Part shown: piece by piece, positions 6,690 to 6,746 of the stretch
Layout of the letters: every line of letters starts with the position of its first letter
How positions within the stretch are numbered: the stretch's first letter is position 1
Assembly (NCBI GenBank): GCA_030528765.1
Contig: JAUMYD010000105.1
Span: 1 to 6,746 of the forward strand
Origin: Bacillota bacterium
GTDB lineage: Bacteria; Bacillota; Dehalobacteriia; UBA4068
Direction of reading: 5' to 3'
Length of the DNA stretch: 6,746 nucleotides
Notes under the pieces: generated by a model
Told to the model about the DNA's origin: nothing
Seen by the model: only the letters and a program-made list of their open reading frames with translations
Databases searched by the model: none
Made by a program: the position numbers and the translations under genes

Positions 6690-6718
6690 AGTGTAGGTGA
6701 TACAATGATGTGTGACAA
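6690..6718 (-). promoter_or_regulatory. Second candidate promoter, further upstream of the phosphatase gene
   Basis: On the minus strand, TTGTCA (6718-6713) is followed by a 17-base spacer and TACACT (6695-6690). The -35 matches SigA consensus at 5 of 6 and the -10 at 4 of 6. It overlaps the candidate plus-strand -10 at 6698-6706. Confidence 0.35.
6698..6706 (+). promoter_or_regulatory. Possible extended -10 for a gene to the right of the window
   Basis: TGATACAAT fits an extended -10 (TG-n-TACAAT, one mismatch). No convincing -35 lies 16-18 bases upstream. It points rightward, away from the phosphatase gene, so a divergent gene may begin beyond base 6746. Confidence 0.22.
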
Positions 6719-6746
6719 ATAGAAAAAAGAATAGTGAATAGGACAG

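Larger units (their letters stand above)
6514..6746. other. Non-coding upstream region of the phosphatase gene
   Basis: I find no supportable gene here. The half nearest the phosphatase is GC-rich leader; the outer half is A/T-rich and holds the three candidate promoter elements listed separately. Open frames crossing it show no recognisable protein features. Confidence 0.6.

Overview
The window looks like chromosomal DNA from a Gram-positive, moderately GC-rich anaerobe of the Clostridia type, possibly a gut Lachnospiraceae or Oscillospiraceae relative. The grounds are strong purine-rich ribosome binding sites, intrinsic terminators, a CE4 polysaccharide deacetylase and a membrane-anchored SpoIIE/RsbU-type phosphatase. 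The lineage is an inference. No mobile element, RNA gene, CRISPR array or phage gene is visible.

Layout from left to right. (1) Bases 2-679 (+) hold the 3' part of a polysaccharide deacetylase gene that starts before the window and has all the CE4 catalytic motifs. (2) Bases 859-2667 (+) and 2818-4650 (+) encode two proteins of about 600 residues. They are clearly paralogous to each other but belong to no family I can name. They share an N-terminal GRLF-x-R-x-PGE-x-x-PRQ block, an AAFFLR hydrophobic segment, a coiled-coil middle, a C-terminal domain with two equally spaced cysteines, and a glutamine-rich end. (3) Bases 4651-4890 are a terminator region between convergent genes, with two strong hairpins. 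(4) Bases 4891-6513 (-) encode a sensor phosphatase: transmembrane segment, extracytoplasmic domain, transmembrane segment, HAMP, then a PP2C-type SpoIIE domain. (5) Bases 6514-6746 are its upstream region, with candidate promoters on both strands.

The most interesting part is the paralog pair. Each gene is preceded by a matching 29-base block, TGAAAC-N17-GCTATT with a T-rich spacer start, identical at 22 of 29 positions without gaps. TGAAAC followed by a T run resembles the -35 region of Bacillus ECF sigma factor promoters (SigW type). The two genes may therefore be separately transcribed members of one stress or cell-envelope regulon. The neighbouring deacetylase (envelope) and sensor phosphatase (often part of sigma-factor partner switching) fit that theme loosely, but nothing in the window proves a link.
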